Assembly (NCBI GenBank): GCA_009697455.1
Contig: SHUI01000005.1
Location: 1-43,930, forward strand
From: Bryobacterales bacterium
GTDB lineage: Bacteria; Acidobacteriota; Terriglobia; Bryobacterales; Bryobacteraceae
Length of the DNA stretch: 43,930 nucleotides
Direction of reading: 5' to 3'
In this document: positions 42,105-43,930 of the stretch, in pieces
Layout of the letters: the number at the start of each line of letters is the position of its first letter
How positions within the stretch are numbered: the first letter of the stretch is position 1
Position numbers and translations under genes: made by a program
The notes under the pieces: model-generated
What the model was told of the DNA's origin: nothing
The model's input: the letters and a program-made list of their open reading frames with translations, nothing else
Database searches by the model: none

Positions 42105-43463
42105 TTACTTCGTTTCTAAAATGTAGGTGGGCGCAAGCCCCGCTGCCGTCGAAAAGCCTCCCGCGCCGCTCGCCGCGAGCCAACTCGCGCATCCGGCAAT
42201 CTTGCCGAGGTACGCATGCGGGTGCAGATCGACCCGCATTTCACGGAACTCCAATTCGCCGTAAGTCTGCAGGGGGAAAACCGCCTTGGCCGGTTCCACT
42301 TTTTCCTGCACCACGTAAGGCGCCCGCATCGCTTCGCGGAGGGCGCGCTCCCATCCAGAAGCGTCCATTTCCCAGCCGAAAAACGCACCTTTCCCGCCAT
42401 ACTCGTCGTTCGGTTTTAGGACGAGCTTTTCCTGGTTCTTGAGGATAAACTCCTGCAGATCCACGGTCTCGCCTTCGTAGGTGGTTTTCATGGGCGAAAC
42501 CAGGCGGGTCCACGGTACGTGATCGAGTATCGCTCTCCGCTCCGCCGCGGGAAATTTTGCCGTAAGGGTCTCATCCGTCAGCAATCCGAACATCGCCTTC
42601 TTATGAGCCAGTTCGGAACGGAAGCTGTTCACAATGCACACGGCGCGGCTCTTATAGGCCTGTACCAGCGGATGCGACAGGTCGAACCGCAGCAGGAATT
42701 CCTGAGCGCTGACACGCCGGTGAATGAGGTTGATTTCGAAGTTGCCCCGCCGGAGCACGCCGTTGCGGAACTCAAGCTGATCGGGCGAGACGATTTCGGA
42801 CTGGAATCCGGATGCCCGGTAGAAATCGCGGAATATCTCATATTCGCTTGGGGCGGACGACTGGAACGACGGGCGAAACTCCAGAATCCCGATTTTCGGC
42901 TGCACGTTCTTGCCCGCGAACTGGCGAAAGGCCTTGAGCAGTGCCGAGAGCAAAAGCTTCTTCCCTCCGATACGCGTCAGAGTATAGCGCTTGCGAAACT
43001 CCTTAACCGGAGGGCAATCGTAGAAGATATCCGCAAGCCCTTCCGCCCACGCGAGTCCGGATGGCGACTCGGCGCTATACTGCACGAGGTGGAGCGAACC
43101 GTTGTTGAGATGGGAGTCGAGTCGCGCCGTGACATCCGGAATGTGGTATCCCGGATCGATCGAAGCGAGCATCTTCTCGCCCGGGAGCAATTCCATTCGC
43201 GCAAGAAGGGCCGGCGTACTGAGCACCATCTGGCCCATGCGCTCAATAGCCCCGATGAGGGTTTCAGCGGTCTTGGACAGTGCATCGAACTGGCGCCGCG
43301 AAAGAAAATGAGGGCGAAGAAACGGGCAGAGCAGGCGGCCGGCCGTCGAAAGATTTTCGGCGTGCATGCGCTCGCGCATCGCTTCCACCCACGATAGATC
43401 TTTGGAATGGCCGTTCTCAAGAAGCTTATGGTATCGCGAAATCGCTTCGTCCAACTGGGACAT
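42105..43463 (-). CDS. Circularly permuted ATP-grasp-like protein
   Basis: A 452-residue protein without a signal peptide, hence cytoplasmic. LVLKPNDEYGGKGAFFGWE near residue 360 matches the ATP-binding core of circularly permuted ATP-grasp proteins; FPLQTYGELEFREMRVDL follows. The family joins carboxylates to amines or makes gamma-glutamyl-type bonds. It leads a six-gene run of otherwise exported proteins, so it may make or modify a compound related to what they degrade. Its upstream region (43464-43638) is AT-rich and carries a CTAAGACTTAG palindrome. Confidence 0.72.
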   Translation of the reverse strand: MSQLDEAISRYHKLLENGHSKDLSWVEAMRERMHAENLSTAGRLLCPFLRPHFLSRRQFDALSKTAETLIGAIERMGQMVLSTPALLARMELLPGEKMLASIDPGYHIPDVTARLDSHLNNGSLHLVQYSAESPSGLAWAEGLADIFYDCPPVKEFRKRYTLTRIGGKKLLLSALLKAFRQFAGKNVQPKIGILEFRPSFQSSAPSEYEIFRDFYRASGFQSEIVSPDQLEFRNGVLRRGNFEINLIHRRVSAQEFLLRFDLSHPLVQAYKSRAVCIVNSFRSELAHKKAMFGLLTDETLTAKFPAAERRAILDHVPWTRLVSPMKTTYEGETVDLQEFILKNQEKLVLKPNDEYGGKGAFFGWEMDASGWERALREAMRAPYVVQEKVEPAKAVFPLQTYGELEFREMRVDLHPHAYLGKIAGCASWLAASGAGGFSTAAGLAPTYILETK

Positions 43464-43464
43464 G

Positions 43465-43492
43465 CTAAGTGTTAACCTTTTCTAAGACTTAG
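43465..43492. promoter_or_regulatory. CTAAG-type palindrome cluster upstream of the ATP-grasp gene
   Basis: CTAAGT (43465-43470) pairs with ACTTAG (43487-43492), and CTAAGACTTAG (43482-43492) is a perfect palindrome around one A. It sits just before the ATG at 43463 and could be an operator or attenuator. No convincing -35/-10 pair was found. Confidence 0.3.
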
Positions 43493-43581
43493 TATTGCAT
43501 ATGACTTGCCGAAAGGGAAAGCAATAGAGGGTCCGCCAGCAGGCGCAACATATTGAAAATAAGGCGGTTAAATTAAATATT

Positions 43582-43603
43582 GCTTGCCCTGAAATATGCA
43601 AGC
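43582..43603 (-). terminator. Hairpin after the sigma factor gene
   Basis: GCTTGC (43582-43587) and GCAAGC (43598-43603) have a ten-base loop, with an A/T-rich tail (AATATTTAATTT) on the minus strand. They lie 36 bases past the rpoD stop, which fits a terminator. Confidence 0.5.
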
Positions 43604-43638
43604 CGGCCGGCTCGCGGATCTATGGCGAAGCTTTCGCG

Positions 43639-43930
43639 TCAGCGCGCGGCCATCAGTGCCCGCAGCCGCCTTGCTCTTTCCGGAGCCCGCAGTTGTCTCA
43701 GAGCCTTCGCTTCAATCTGCCTGATCCGTTCTCTGGTAACATCGAACTCCTGGCCGATTTCCTCAAGCGTGTGCTCCCGCTCGCAGCCGATGCCGAAGCG
43801 CAAGCGGATCACCTTTTCTTCTTTGGGCGAGAGCGTTTTTAGAATTCCGGCGGTTTCGTCGCGAACGTTCGCTTCGATCACGGCATCCACGGGTGACCCA
43901 ACCCAGCGATCTTCGATCAGATCGCCCAAC
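43639..43930 (-). CDS. rpoD: RNA polymerase sigma factor RpoD, C-terminal part (cut by window edge)
   Basis: The last 97 residues of a primary sigma-70 factor. The end of region 3 (LGDLIEDRW) leads into region 4 with [16 protein letters not shown] and the -35-binding helix-turn-helix [27 protein letters not shown]. It directs transcription of housekeeping genes. The frame is open to the window edge, so the rest of the gene lies beyond 43930; the TTG at 43929 is an internal Leu codon. Confidence 0.95.
   Translation of the reverse strand, partial: LGDLIEDRWVGSPVDAVIEANVRDETAGILKTLSPKEEKVIRLRFGIGCEREHTLEEIGQEFDVTRERIRQIEAKALRQLRAPERARRLRALMAAR

Noticed and set aside
41414-42442. 342-codon plus-strand open frame opposite the propeller and ATP-grasp genes
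   Set aside because: It crosses the junction of two real minus-strand genes and has no domain.

Overview
The window looks like chromosomal DNA of an acidobacterium, most likely of the Solibacter/Bryobacter group. Three things point there: a TIGR03437-type 'Solibacter C-terminal' domain (plus a decayed second copy), a TIGR03436-type acidobacterial VWFA protein, and a background of secreted FG-GAP/UnbV proteins, PQQ dehydrogenases, GMC/gluconate-dehydrogenase pairs and creatininase/M81 hydrolases. The DNA is GC-rich and gene-dense, with many ATGA-type stop/start overlaps. I see no insertion sequence, phage or CRISPR array. These lineage statements rest on recognising motifs by eye, not on a database search.

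Layout. (1) 1-7561 (+): a 5'-truncated TPR/FG-GAP/UnbV protein, a membrane-anchored five-heme cytochrome with C-terminal TPRs, and a second FG-GAP/UnbV protein; this looks like a surface or periplasmic redox/binding module. (2) 7599-18065 (+): ten tightly packed genes encoding a cNMP-domain patatin lipase, a non-housekeeping acyl carrier protein, an active-looking ketosynthase, a ketosynthase-like partner that has lost all three catalytic residues (chain-length-factor-like), a 94-residue orphan, a class I-like HMG-CoA reductase homologue, a FabG-type ketoreductase, a CrtI-like flavoprotein, a TetR regulator, and an SDR-PlsC fusion. This is the most interesting part of the window: a candidate uncharacterised lipid or polyketide pathway. 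(3) 18066-21321: a strong minus-strand terminator that no minus-strand gene explains, a cyclophilin-TIGR03437 fusion, a convergent GtrA/CDP-alcohol phosphatidyltransferase pair, a decayed TIGR03437 fragment, and tRNA-Gly(GCC) with a promoter.

(4) 21322-35899: a secreted amidohydrolase; a hybrid histidine kinase with a periplasmic solute-binding sensor; an S10 peptidase-VWFA operon; a GMC oxidoreductase with its gluconate-dehydrogenase subunit-3 partner; a sulfatase with an atypical CSAAR active-site motif; a remnant of a TonB-type outer-membrane protein; a PD40 propeller protein; and a PQQ dehydrogenase coupled to a five-heme cytochrome. (5) 35999-43463 (-): a six-gene run of mostly exported proteins (ATP-grasp-like, two beta-propellers, creatininase, an unknown family, M81 peptidase) suggesting scavenging of a modified amide, peptide or glycan. 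(6) 43639-43930 (-): the C-terminus of the housekeeping sigma factor RpoD.

How they work together. In region 2 the ACP would carry a chain built by the KS/KS-like pair and reduced by FabG. The CrtI-like enzyme could introduce or isomerise double bonds, the HMGR homologue could reduce a pantetheine thioester, and the PlsC fusion and patatin could place or remove the acyl group on a lipid. Regions 1, 4 and 5 describe an oligotrophic soil lifestyle: outer-membrane and periplasmic oxidation of sugars and alcohols into multiheme cytochromes, plus secreted hydrolases.
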